64,000 nt of DNA from Roseofilum acuticapitatum BLCC-M154 (GTDB taxonomy: Bacteria > Cyanobacteriota > Cyanobacteriia > Cyanobacteriales > Desertifilaceae). The translations under genes and the position numbers were made by a program. Of this stretch, positions 54,813 to 63,950 are shown one piece after another; the stretch's first letter is position 1, and each line of letters starts with the position of its first letter. The notes below the pieces were generated by a model. The model was not told the origin of the DNA. It made no database searches and saw nothing but the letters and a program-made list of their open reading frames with translations. The stretch covers positions 1 to 64,000 of the forward strand of contig NZ_JAQOSP010000109.1 of assembly GCF_030068475.1 (NCBI RefSeq), in the 5' to 3' direction.

Positions 54813-54929
54813 ATGCTCACGCTCAAAATCGTTGTTAATATCGTTGTGCTTTTCTTTGTAGCGTTATTTGTATTTGGGTTCCTATCCAGCGATCCCTCTC
54901 GTAACCCCGGTCGTCGGGACTTAGAATAA
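54813..54929 (+). CDS. psbI: Photosystem II reaction-centre protein I
   Basis: This 38-aa ORF translates as [10 protein letters not shown], a hydrophobic helix, then [18 protein letters not shown]. It matches PsbI, whose N-terminal MLTLKI and C-terminal SSDPxRNPGR are nearly invariant. PsbI is a single-pass thylakoid subunit next to D1 and CP43 that stabilises PSII dimers and assembly. A GGAG ribosome binding site lies nine bases upstream and a hairpin follows 46 bp after the stop, so it forms its own short transcription unit. Confidence 0.97.
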   Translation: MLTLKIVVNIVVLFFVALFVFGFLSSDPSRNPGRRDLE

Positions 54930-54975
54930 TCCTTTTTTGGTTAAACTACCGGAATAGTCCGTTAAATATTGTAAC

Positions 54976-55007
54976 TTGCGCTACTTGGTGTTGTCCGGGT
55001 AGCGCAA
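54976..55007 (+). terminator. Terminator-like hairpin after psbI
   Basis: TTGCGCTAC (54976-54984) and GTAGCGCAA (54999-55007) make a perfect 9-bp stem with a 14-nt loop, followed by TGTCTTT. Confidence 0.65.
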
Positions 55008-55113
55008 TGTCTTTAAACTCCAAATCTGCTATCCTCAGAAATGATCCTGACGTTAATCTTTTAAGAAGGAAAGGCGTTCTAAAGCCCCTTGTGTAACGGA
55101 TGAACCCTAGATC

Positions 55114-55647
55114 ATGTTTAATCTAAAAGCCCTATTCTTAGTCTTACCGTTGATGTTATCAGCAGACAGTGCGATCGCCCAATCGAGAGGATTAAATGGC
55201 AATTATGTGGGGGTGGGACAAACTCCCGATCGCATGATGGATAATTTACTCGATCCCACGGGTGCAAACTTTGTGGAAAGTCTATTAAACGAAACTAAAC
55301 CGGGAGAGATGCGATCGCTAGAAGGACGATGGGATGTGCCTTTATTACCGGTATCAGTACGGGGATCGCTGGTGATGGAAGGCGATCGCCTCACCCTTGA
55401 ACCAACCTTTTCCTACGATCTCCCAGTTACCCGCAATGCCAATATCTTTGTGGGTGCAGGATATCGCTTTGTGAATGGGGATGGAAATCAAGCGGTAGAA
55501 AATACCCCTGTTGTCACTGCTGGGGTAGAAAGCTCCCTATTAGATAACTTTATTGTTTATGGAAAAGCGAATTGGGAACTCAAACCGCTTCAAAATGGAG
55601 ATCGCTCTTCAGTGAACCTACAAATGGGAGCTGGTTTGCGCTTTTAA
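55114..55647 (+). CDS. Small secreted outer-membrane beta-barrel-like protein
   Basis: The 177-aa protein begins with a signal peptide (LKALFLVLPLMLSADSAIA, cleavage before QSRG). The mature part has alternating strands with polar/hydrophobic periodicity (VPLLPVSVRGSLVMEGDRL, ANIFVGAGYRFVNGDG, FIVYGKANWELKPL) and ends in MGAGLRF, a terminal Phe as expected for an outer-membrane barrel recognised by the BAM machinery. It is too short for a porin but fits a small OmpA/OmpX-like barrel. No name is assigned. It converges with the helicase-like gene 31 bp away. Confidence 0.65.
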   Translation: MFNLKALFLVLPLMLSADSAIAQSRGLNGNYVGVGQTPDRMMDNLLDPTGANFVESLLNETKPGEMRSLEGRWDVPLLPVSVRGSLVMEGDRLTLEPTFSYDLPVTRNANIFVGAGYRFVNGDGNQAVENTPVVTAGVESSLLDNFIVYGKANWELKPLQNGDRSSVNLQMGAGLRF

Positions 55648-55678
55648 GGGATGTTGAGGTCTAATGCAATAACTGAGT

Positions 55679-58600
55679 TTATCCCTCTTGAGATAAAACC
55701 AAATTGAGGATATTTAACTCATGGGAATTGAGCAGATAGCGATCGCCGAACCATTGCTTGCGGATGTCCCCTAAACTATAGCTACTGAAGATCAAGAACG
55801 GGAAATTCTCGTACTGATCCCCCATAGGGAGAACATTATCGACGGGATAGAGCGATCGCACATAGGCTTCCAGAATATAGCGAAATGTCATCTCTGGAAA
55901 CAGAGTGCGATCGCCTCCTGCTAGATACGCTTTCATCTGCTCTCTAGCGACAAATGTTAACAAAGGTAGCGCATAATAGCGATCCAATCGTTGACTTTGC
56001 TGCTCATAGCGTTGGGATTTATTCTCAGTTTCCCGAATTTCATCAATTAAATCAATCGCTGTTCGAGTCGCAAACTTAAGATTCTCATGATAGTCACTTT
56101 TGGGGCTACTGATATACCTTAAGTTCTTCCAGAGTTCACCCGTTCTCGGATTCAGAATTAAATCCAGAAACAACGTATAGGTTTCCGAAACCATGCGATC
56201 GCCCAAGGGAACCATCAGCAAATTTCCTTGCAGATAGCCCGTTTCTAGAGGGGGGAAATCGATTAATCTGCTCAAGTTTGGTTGGATAAACTCTAAGAAC
56301 CGATCTTTGAAGTTTTCAGCAATATAAGAACAGCTTTTCGGTTTAGGAATCGTAAAATCAGCTTGGCTCAGTAAAGTCTTTAAATGCTCATAGGAATCTT
56401 GTAAGCGCCGATCCTTGGGATGATTTCTCGTTTCTATTTTCAGTTCCCTGAGCAAATTTGCCAGTTGAGAACTCAGAGTTTGTCCAGCCGCAGATACCGA
56501 CTTTCCGCCAATGGGAATAATTAAATACTCCTGTCTGCCCATTTTTCCCGCTCCCAAAATCCGAGTCATGATCGAAGCTTTGAGCAGCAGTAAAATATTG
56601 AAAATGCTAAGAATTTTCTCTTGCAGGGAAAGCTGCGGCTCATCGTCAAAGTAAACGGCACGTTCTGCCAGATAAAAGTGTAAAGATTTGGATTGATTAT
56701 CCCGATCTAAATTTCCTCGCCCCCGATAGATGACTTGAATGATTTCCATCAGATTTTTTTCCACCTGGAAGCGCGGAATATCGACTAAAATATGCTTAAC
56801 TTTGGGGAAAGATAACCCGCGACTGCCAGAGGAAGTCATAAAGATGATCTTGACTTCGTTTTGATAAAGATGAATGGCTTGCTTTTCGCTCTCGGAAAGG
56901 CTGGCATGAATTTCTAGATAGTCTTGGTTTTTCTCAAACCTCTGCCAACGACGTTGAAGTGCTTCAATCAGTTGTTGCAATCGTTGTTTGTTTTGAATAT
57001 AGACTAAAATTTGAGCATCTGTTTCTCCCTGTTCTTCAGTAATACGCTCGATATCCGCTAAGATTTTTTCTCGCAATTTTTGGGCTAAATCATCTTCTTG
57101 GGGTTTTAAGCGATCGCGCTCTTGAAATCGAGTCGAATGTATGATAATATTGTAGCCTATATTGAGGTCGCTGGCGGGATAGGAGTTAGTATTAATGAGG
57201 GTTGCCGGATAGCGTTTGAATTGAAACGGTTCTACCGTCAAGGGTGAAGCCGTTTTCTGCGCTTTGCGGAAAAATATTTTATCGGGTTCGGGATTGCCGG
57301 ATTTTAAGTGCTGTTGAATTACATTTTTGTCTACAATGGAAGCATCAGCAATAATAAACTTAGGATTAAATCCATGTTTTCCTGTGGTTAACCCATAGCC
57401 TCTGAGAATGTGAGTCATGCGATTTAAGAATTCTACGCCGCTATCATCTCCAGTGATTTCATCAATCATGATAAATAGATGTTTGAACCGCTTAGAAATG
57501 GCTTGCATTTTGGCTGGGATAACTTCTTGAGTGCGACTATTGTAGGCTCCTTTGAAAATCTCGCCGAAATGCTTGAGAGTATCGCCACCCTGGGGCGTTT
57601 TTTTCAAGGCTTGAATGGAGATGGAAGCAACGATTTTATTCGTACTTTGCCGATCGACAAGGGTATGGATGGCTTCGCACATGCTGCGAATGACTCCGGC
57701 TGTATTTTGGGGTGCTGCGACGATCAAATCTTCGGTTTTGCGTTGCAAACGAGAAGGGTATTTTTTCTGCTGCTTTTGATCTTGAGTTCCATCGAGAAAT
57801 AAAACGGATTGTTGCCTAAAATTTCCTTGCCATTGAGGGGAAAGATATTGTACAGTATAGGAACCTTTTTGTTCGGCAATGATTTGGGAATTGGTGTTTA
57901 AACAAACGAGGTTTTCACTGCACCAATTTCCTTGATGATCCTTAAATTTTTCCAGAATATCGAGGTTAACTTGTTTGCGGGGACTAACATAGAAGAAGAG
58001 AAACCCTTCATCTTGATGCTGTTGGAGGAAATTGGCGATCGCCGTGGTTTTGCCAATTCCCGGATTCCCCGTTAAAAAAAGATACAAGCTATCAGAAAGG
58101 AGCGATCGCCGAATCAACTCCGCATGGCCATTGCGTAAATCCAGGCTAGAATCGAGATTGTACTGGTGTGCAATATCATCGGGAAGGGGTGCAACCGAAG
58201 TCAGAAACCCCTGAATTTGCTCGTGATGGGTAACTACTGTGGTTCGATCTGGGGGAATATTAATCAACTGTTCCACAAACTCCCTACCGCGATCGAAACT
58301 TGAACCCATCTGACGCTTGATCTGATTAAACACCTGTTTTCGCACTGAGATCATCTCTTTGCCACTGGACTCATGCTTGTAAATTTGATAACAGGTTTCA
58401 AACAAAGAGAGGTTTTCCGGATGGATCGTCATGGTATTCATTCCGCGATCGCTATATCCGATCGCACTCAAAATCACCTTAGCTTTTTTAGGAATAATCC
58501 CCGTTTTCTCTGCAAACTGATAGAAACTATAGGCATATCCTGCCGCTTGAATCAGCTTCGCGCTCTCCTTATCCTTGGACTTAAACGCCGTAAAATAATC

Positions 58601-59323
58601 CTTCAAACCGGGAGAAAACAAAAAGTCTAAATCCGGATTTTCTCCCGTATCAATTCTCAGCTTAGAAAACACACTTTTCGAGCGCAAATAGTTAATTTCT
58701 TTAATAAGTTTGCTTTTAATCAGTCCAATAAAATCTTGTACATTCGTCAGATCTTTTTCCGACTGAATGGCAAATACCGATTCATCCACCACCAAAATGC
58801 GATACTCTTGTCGCGAACTTCGAGTATAGCGGAGCAACAACAGGGTATCCGCTCTCAAAAACTCTCCTGTACCCTGATATTGGTTAATATACATCTCCAA
58901 ATTATCGCGATCGAGTCCCTCTAACTGAGATAACCACCCTTCAGAGAGCTGCTCTTGACTCTTCGGATGCGTCTTCAGACTATTGTCCCCCGCAAACGCA
59001 CATTGATAATAAAGCACCTCTACACGATTCTCAAAGTCTTGCCATTCCGTCCCTTGCAGATATTCAGATAAAAAATTATACCCACCCAGAAACCCCTTCA
59101 AGAGTAAAAGCTGACTCCAGGTTTCAATGATCTGGCGATCGCTACAACTCATCGAACTCGCATTTTCAATCAGTTTTTTATTAATTTCATTTAAGTTTAA
59201 GTGAGTTAACTCTTGGCGATAATAATCAACCCATTGTGGTGCAAGTTTTTTGTGCTGAAGATAATTAAGAATTCCAAGATTAAACCCAATCTCAAACGGT
59301 CGTCCTTGATCTTCTATTTTCAT
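55679..59323 (-). CDS. SF2 helicase-like ATPase, large, unknown system
   Basis: The 1214-aa protein has a P-loop (419-427, GNPGIGKTT), Walker B MIDEITGDD (Asp621-Glu622), a motif-III-like FIIADAS (656-662), a motif-IV-like ILVYIQNKQRLQQL (772-785), motif V FMTSSGSRGLSFPKVK (828-843) and motif VI-like IIQVIYRGRGN (861-871), so both RecA-like lobes of a superfamily 2 helicase are present. The 410-aa N-terminus has no known domain; RADTLLLLR...YRILVVDESVFAI (157-186) faintly resembles a PD-(D/E)XK core lacking the Lys. The ~300-aa C-terminus is unassigned. It is downstream of the 996-aa gene, 122 bp apart, same strand, and probably works with it. Confidence 0.7.
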   Translation of the reverse strand: MKIEDQGRPFEIGFNLGILNYLQHKKLAPQWVDYYRQELTHLNLNEINKKLIENASSMSCSDRQIIETWSQLLLLKGFLGGYNFLSEYLQGTEWQDFENRVEVLYYQCAFAGDNSLKTHPKSQEQLSEGWLSQLEGLDRDNLEMYINQYQGTGEFLRADTLLLLRYTRSSRQEYRILVVDESVFAIQSEKDLTNVQDFIGLIKSKLIKEINYLRSKSVFSKLRIDTGENPDLDFLFSPGLKDYFTAFKSKDKESAKLIQAAGYAYSFYQFAEKTGIIPKKAKVILSAIGYSDRGMNTMTIHPENLSLFETCYQIYKHESSGKEMISVRKQVFNQIKRQMGSSFDRGREFVEQLINIPPDRTTVVTHHEQIQGFLTSVAPLPDDIAHQYNLDSSLDLRNGHAELIRRSLLSDSLYLFLTGNPGIGKTTAIANFLQQHQDEGFLFFYVSPRKQVNLDILEKFKDHQGNWCSENLVCLNTNSQIIAEQKGSYTVQYLSPQWQGNFRQQSVLFLDGTQDQKQQKKYPSRLQRKTEDLIVAAPQNTAGVIRSMCEAIHTLVDRQSTNKIVASISIQALKKTPQGGDTLKHFGEIFKGAYNSRTQEVIPAKMQAISKRFKHLFIMIDEITGDDSGVEFLNRMTHILRGYGLTTGKHGFNPKFIIADASIVDKNVIQQHLKSGNPEPDKIFFRKAQKTASPLTVEPFQFKRYPATLINTNSYPASDLNIGYNIIIHSTRFQERDRLKPQEDDLAQKLREKILADIERITEEQGETDAQILVYIQNKQRLQQLIEALQRRWQRFEKNQDYLEIHASLSESEKQAIHLYQNEVKIIFMTSSGSRGLSFPKVKHILVDIPRFQVEKNLMEIIQVIYRGRGNLDRDNQSKSLHFYLAERAVYFDDEPQLSLQEKILSIFNILLLLKASIMTRILGAGKMGRQEYLIIPIGGKSVSAAGQTLSSQLANLLRELKIETRNHPKDRRLQDSYEHLKTLLSQADFTIPKPKSCSYIAENFKDRFLEFIQPNLSRLIDFPPLETGYLQGNLLMVPLGDRMVSETYTLFLDLILNPRTGELWKNLRYISSPKSDYHENLKFATRTAIDLIDEIRETENKSQRYEQQSQRLDRYYALPLLTFVAREQMKAYLAGGDRTLFPEMTFRYILEAYVRSLYPVDNVLPMGDQYENFPFLIFSSYSLGDIRKQWFGDRYLLNSHELNILNLVLSQEG

Positions 59324-59358
59324 CGCTAAAATTCTCCTTAATTTACGTGAATATAAGC

Positions 59359-59445
59359 CCTCTCCCTACATCCCTCTCCCGTGGGAGAGGGACTTTTCCC
59401 CTTCTCCCGTGGGAGAAGGGGCTAGGGGATGAGGGCAACCCTTTA
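59359..59445. repeat. Palindromic repeats between the two module genes
   Basis: CCCTCTCCCGTGGGAGAGGG (about 59372-59391) and CCCCTTCTCCCGTGGGAGAA followed by GGGG (59398-59421), then CTAGGGGATGAGGGCAACCC. They belong to the same dispersed families as near 6553, 6750 and 10408 and lie in the gap between the two same-strand genes. Confidence 0.85.
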
Positions 59446-62436
59446 TCAAATCAAAGCCTTTTTCACTTCCGTCAGAAACGCCAAAGAATTAAACTCTGAC
59501 TTCCCATTCATATGCTTAAACAAAGACAACTTACCCACCGAATAATCCCCAATAATATTTTGATAGGGATCGAGCTTTAAGCTAATATTGCGCGTCGCTT
59601 CATAGCGAGAAAAATGAAACAGGGTCAAATACTGTAAAATATCATGTTTTAACTCCCCCTCATGTAGCAACCCTTGATAAATCACTTCATTATCCAAAAT
59701 TCCATTATAAGTATTTAACAGGGTAGCATAGGAAATCACCCCATTATAAAATCGCTCATCTTTTTTCCCCACTTTCAATCCATTAAACAAATTAAAAAAC
59801 ACCACAGCTTGCTGACTCGGATCGTTCACCAACTGGGTTAACTCGCGGATATCTTGGACATACAAAGATTTGGGTTTTAGATTCATAGAAGAGCGCACAT
59901 AATATTTATCAAAAAACATCGGATAAATAAGAATATCCGGGTTATTATCTCGTAGACAACGAATCAGCGATCGCGACATAAAAAACAGACGATCCTCTTC
60001 AACCGTCATATTTAAGCTACTGGTATAGGGCGCTTTGGCAATATAAACAAAATGCCGATATCCTTGCTGATAGAGTTCTGTTATTTTATCTCGGAGAACC
60101 AAGGGATTTTTAAACAGTTCTGAGCGCGAATAAGAATCAGAAAAGGTACTTAAACAATTAATTTCTATCCGATCATCTTGCCGACGAGTAACGCTCACCA
60201 CTTCGCCCATTAAATTAGACAGATGCTGAGATCGATCCGCTTGATAATGGGCATCCGTTTCGCGGCTGGAGACCACAATAATGGCTAACTTTTCTAATTG
60301 AGGCGTTTCCTCTCGGTTATCAAAGGAGAAAACTTTAGGCAGTCGAGAATAGAGAGAACTGAGACCATTTCTTGTTTTATGAACATTGTTCCTAGTAATA
60401 TCAAAGCCTTGGAAATTAGCCAGTATGTTCTCTTCATTCAGCAAATGAGAGACAGTAACCGACAAATTGAGCATGAATTCTTCCAGAGGCGATGAATCAT
60501 TTTTATTCGTTAAATGAAAGCGGACAATAGGAATAAATAGATTTTCCCGGTTGGGGAGATAACTGGCTAACTGTTGAACGACGATATAAAAGAGCAGCGT
60601 AAAGGTAAAGCGATACAAAAAGGCTTGTTGATTATCTAAGTCTTGATTTGCTTGTGTATCCATCTCGAATAAGACAAGCTTCCGATTTTTTAACCTACTA
60701 TATTCTTGAGAAGCACGACATTTCCTAGGCATGAGCAGCACCGGAAAACTCTGGAGACGCTCCAGATTATAGCTCATCGAAAAAGATTGAGAATCGCTCG
60801 TTTCGGCATAGCGAATATCTTCTATCTTTATGGTAACCGGTAATTGGCAGAAAATATCCGGATTGACTGCTGCTTCTCCCACCGATAAATACTGAAGGCA
60901 CTGCTTCGGATTTCCTCTCAGAACTTCCCGAAACAGAGTTTGTCGCCGCAAAATTTCCTCAACATCTCTTTCCAATAACGTTTTCCTCACCCCCACATGA
61001 ATACACTGTTCATCAGCAGGTAAAACCCTTCTCTGTTTTAAGGTCTCTTTGACTAATTTCACCAAGCGGTTAACTTTTTCTCTAGCGTTGCGCTGGTCTA
61101 ATCCTCTGAGAATTCCTCGTAACAGACTGACTTTTGCCTCATCGTTATCTCCTTGCAGTGTCCCTAAAATTTTCGCTTCAAAACGAGCGACAGGATCGTA
61201 GTTTAACTCATTACTATAATTATACCCTTCTGCCTCTGGATCGCAATCGGATGCAAAAACAAAGAAATATAAAAACGCGACTTTGAAGATCTTTGCTACA
61301 CCATATTGACTTCGAGTTAAAGCCTGATTTTCTTCTCGATCTAGATCCAGTAAGCTACAGTAATAATCAAAAGCATTATCGCTGCCCTGATTTTGCACTG
61401 GGCCATTGAATTTTAGTTTCAGTCCAAAAATAAATTGTCTTCTGTGATGGAGGGGATCTGTCGTTTCGCCTAAGTAGCCTTCAATGATGGGAATAACGGG
61501 TAAAATATCTAAAGCTTCCGCACGAGAGAAGAGTTGGCGAAAATTGACAGGTTGTCCTTGATAAGAAAATGCATATTCTGCGTCCGCTTTATTGGGATCG
61601 GCAATATAATCATTCAAGGCTTTCAGCCGACGAATCAAATCCCTGAGATAAATAACTTCTGGATGTTTGGATGCATTAATATTTTGCTCTAAATATTCTA
61701 AATACTGAATTTTTGCTGCTTTTTTCAGTTGTCCCAAAACTTCCGTATCCATGAGCCGCTTTAGCCGATCCAGATCGGAATTTTTGTCTCTGATGAGATC
61801 GGTGAGAACATCTTGTAGATCGTCCTGCTGTTCATCGGTTTCAGGATGAAGCTGTTCAGAGAGATAACGCCTCAATTCTTCAGGTAAATGCTGATCAAAC
61901 CGATCCGCGCCATCGACGGTGATGGTTAACTTATGAAATTTAATTGAGCCAGGGGATTGAATCTGTAGCCGTTCTTTTTGTAATCCCGTATAAGCTTTAA
62001 AGGGATAACTTAAATCTAAACTCGGTTGTGCATTCTGAAAGGTGGAGAAATCCTGAAGTAAACTGGATAAAAAGGCGCTGGTTTCTAAGTTTTTTGCCCT
62101 TAAGCTCAATTGCAGTTGCTCTAGGAGTGCTTGTCTAATGGCTCGAATTTTATCGGGAAATTCGGCAGCGCAGGAGTCACTGAAGTTGACGGTAGCAGCA
62201 CGAACGCGCCAATCTACCCCTAAGATAGGATCGGTGAGGTTTTGCTGGGCTATCTGATGGGCGATCGCCTCTATGTTAACCAATAATCGCTCAGAATCAT
62301 CGGAAACTCGAAATAAATGGGGCTGATTGGCGATCGCCTGTACAATGCGATCGAGGATGTCTCTATAATCCACCCTGGGGAGATTATCATTGGCTTGTCG
62401 TAAGGAACTAACCATAGTCATTAAAGCTACCGTCAA
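59446..62436 (-). CDS. Large protein of unknown function, partner of the helicase-like protein
   Basis: The 996-aa protein has no domain I recognise. It is soluble, with mainly helical, charged character over residues 1-480 and a C-terminal alternating alpha/beta part (about 690-900): KLAIIVVSSRETDAHYQ, YRHFVYIAKAPYTS and PDILIYPMFFDKYYVR look like successive Rossmann-type beta strands. I see no P-loop, HNH or GIY-YIG motif. ATG 62436 is used; Met6 and Met8 are alternatives. It is the first gene of the two-gene module and divergent from a DUF29 gene across a 97-bp space. Its size, fixed pairing and repeat-rich accessory setting are reminiscent of defence modules, but that is inference only. 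Confidence 0.6.
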   Translation of the reverse strand: MTVALMTMVSSLRQANDNLPRVDYRDILDRIVQAIANQPHLFRVSDDSERLLVNIEAIAHQIAQQNLTDPILGVDWRVRAATVNFSDSCAAEFPDKIRAIRQALLEQLQLSLRAKNLETSAFLSSLLQDFSTFQNAQPSLDLSYPFKAYTGLQKERLQIQSPGSIKFHKLTITVDGADRFDQHLPEELRRYLSEQLHPETDEQQDDLQDVLTDLIRDKNSDLDRLKRLMDTEVLGQLKKAAKIQYLEYLEQNINASKHPEVIYLRDLIRRLKALNDYIADPNKADAEYAFSYQGQPVNFRQLFSRAEALDILPVIPIIEGYLGETTDPLHHRRQFIFGLKLKFNGPVQNQGSDNAFDYYCSLLDLDREENQALTRSQYGVAKIFKVAFLYFFVFASDCDPEAEGYNYSNELNYDPVARFEAKILGTLQGDNDEAKVSLLRGILRGLDQRNAREKVNRLVKLVKETLKQRRVLPADEQCIHVGVRKTLLERDVEEILRRQTLFREVLRGNPKQCLQYLSVGEAAVNPDIFCQLPVTIKIEDIRYAETSDSQSFSMSYNLERLQSFPVLLMPRKCRASQEYSRLKNRKLVLFEMDTQANQDLDNQQAFLYRFTFTLLFYIVVQQLASYLPNRENLFIPIVRFHLTNKNDSSPLEEFMLNLSVTVSHLLNEENILANFQGFDITRNNVHKTRNGLSSLYSRLPKVFSFDNREETPQLEKLAIIVVSSRETDAHYQADRSQHLSNLMGEVVSVTRRQDDRIEINCLSTFSDSYSRSELFKNPLVLRDKITELYQQGYRHFVYIAKAPYTSSLNMTVEEDRLFFMSRSLIRCLRDNNPDILIYPMFFDKYYVRSSMNLKPKSLYVQDIRELTQLVNDPSQQAVVFFNLFNGLKVGKKDERFYNGVISYATLLNTYNGILDNEVIYQGLLHEGELKHDILQYLTLFHFSRYEATRNISLKLDPYQNIIGDYSVGKLSLFKHMNGKSEFNSLAFLTEVKKALI

Positions 62437-62533
62437 TTCAAGTATACGATCGCCCCGTCCCCCTTACAAGTCATAATCAGCACTTGAAAGGAATCTGCTA
62501 TACTATCACTGATGGAGAGATGAGGCGAAGAGA

Positions 62534-62977
62534 ATGGAAAATCGTCTTTATGAAACCGATTTTTATGGTTGGCTGATGCAGCAATCTCACGTATTAAAAA
62601 CCGGCGAATTCCAACAATTAGATATTGCCAATCTTGTTGAGGAACTGCAATCTTTGGGTAAACAGCAGCGTCAAGAACTCAGAAATCGTTTAGGCGTGTT
62701 ATTGGGACATTTTTTAAAGTGGCAATTTCAGCCCGAAAAACGCAGTAAAAGCTGGCGAGCAACCATTCGAGAACAGCGCCGGGAAATTGTGCGCCTGATG
62801 AAAGAAAATCCCAGCCTAAAACCCTATCTTGAAGAAGCAATGCTCTATGGTTATCAGTCGGGATTAGATTTAGTCGTGCGCGAAACCCCTTTAGATTATC
62901 CCGATTTACCCGAAGATTGTATCTATAGTTTTGAACAAGTCGGCGATGCCAATTTTCCCGAAATCTTGCATGATTAG
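62534..62977 (+). CDS. DUF29 family protein
   Basis: The 147-aa protein has the DUF29 hallmarks: YETDFYGWLMQQSHVLKTGE near the N-terminus, DIANLVEELQSLGKQQRQEL, and LLGHFLKWQFQPEKRSKSWR with IREQRREIVRLMKENPSL following. DUF29 proteins are small, helical, mostly cyanobacterial and present in many copies per genome; function unknown, with transposon or toxin-antitoxin links proposed but unproven. A GAGAGATGAGG stretch precedes the ATG. It is divergent from the 996-aa gene. Confidence 0.9.
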   Translation: MENRLYETDFYGWLMQQSHVLKTGEFQQLDIANLVEELQSLGKQQRQELRNRLGVLLGHFLKWQFQPEKRSKSWRATIREQRREIVRLMKENPSLKPYLEEAMLYGYQSGLDLVVRETPLDYPDLPEDCIYSFEQVGDANFPEILHD

Positions 62978-63002
62978 AACTAACTCGCCCCCAAACCAGA
63001 CC

Positions 63003-63036
63003 CATTTTTAATTTTTAATTTTTAATTTTTAATTGA
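63003..63036. repeat. TTTTTAA heptamer repeat at the 3' end of the TPR gene
   Basis: Four to five copies of TTTTTAA overlap the stop codon of the TPR gene, so its last residues (K-I-K-N) are encoded by the repeat. Slippage here would alter the C-terminus slightly. Confidence 0.8.
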
Positions 63037-63950
63037 TATAACTCTCGCGCTCGTTGTAATAATTGAGCCGCCATCATTGCCCACTGTTGATGCCCATCGG
63101 CTTCATATAATTCCTGGGCAAAGGCTAAGACGCGCTGTGCTTCTTGATAGTTCTGTTTTTGCATAAATACTAACCCTGCGCCATAATAGGCGTTGCCATA
63201 ATTGGGATCGACTTCGGCAGCCTTTCGGAAGGAATTCAGGGCTTCATCTAATTGCCCTTGTTGTAATAAAATGGAGCCGATCGCATAATAAGCTTGGGAA
63301 TACTCTGGATTTTTCTCCACTGCCTGGCGCAACATCTCCATCGCTGGAGTTAATTGCCCCTGTTCCTGATAAATCAAACCCAAATAATAATAAGGCTCTG
63401 GAGCAGTGGGAGAAAACAGAATGGCTTGCTTAAATGAGGCGATCGCCGCTTCCCCATTTCCCTGTAACTTTTGTACCAATCCCAGATTATAGTGCCCTAC
63501 CCCCAACTTCGGATCGAGCTGGATCGCCATTTGCAGATAGTCCTGAGCCTGTTGCAGATTACTCCCCTCCAACAGTGCTGCCCCTAAATTCGCGTAGGCG
63601 ATCGCAAAATTCGGATCGATCTGAATCGCTTGATGAAAAGCACTCGCCGCCCCCTGAAGATCCCCCATCTGTCGCAGAGCTAGACCTAAATTATACTGAG
63701 CCGGAGCCAAATTTGGGCCCAACCGCGTTGCCTCTCGAAAGGCAGCGATCGCCCGTTCCACCTCCCCCCCTTGAATCAATTGCAACCCTTGATTCAGATA
63801 CTCCACTGCCTGAGCATTAACCTCAACCTGAGCCAACTTCACCCCATCAAACCCTTGTACCGCGCTACCAGAGAACGGCATCGCGATCGCCGCAGCACAG
63901 CAAAAACCAAACCACCACCGACTACCAAAACCCATGTTCATCACTATCAT
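63015..63950 (-). CDS. Secreted TPR-repeat protein
   Basis: The 311-aa protein has a signal peptide (WWFGFCCAAAIAMPFSGSA, cleavage near residue 30) and then about seven consecutive 34-residue TPR units (for example NLAPAQYNLGLALRQMGDL, NFAIAYANLGAALLEGSNL, EYSQAYYAIGSILLQQGQL, NYGNAYYGAGLVFMQKQNY), each with the Ala8/Gly pattern. It ends in a helix rich in Gln and Leu. Such periplasmic TPR proteins act as assembly scaffolds, but the partner here is unknown. ATG 63950 or Met4 or Met6 could be the start. It converges with the DUF29 gene. Confidence 0.88.
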   Translation of the reverse strand: MIVMNMGFGSRWWFGFCCAAAIAMPFSGSAVQGFDGVKLAQVEVNAQAVEYLNQGLQLIQGGEVERAIAAFREATRLGPNLAPAQYNLGLALRQMGDLQGAASAFHQAIQIDPNFAIAYANLGAALLEGSNLQQAQDYLQMAIQLDPKLGVGHYNLGLVQKLQGNGEAAIASFKQAILFSPTAPEPYYYLGLIYQEQGQLTPAMEMLRQAVEKNPEYSQAYYAIGSILLQQGQLDEALNSFRKAAEVDPNYGNAYYGAGLVFMQKQNYQEAQRVLAFAQELYEADGHQQWAMMAAQLLQRARELYQLKIKN

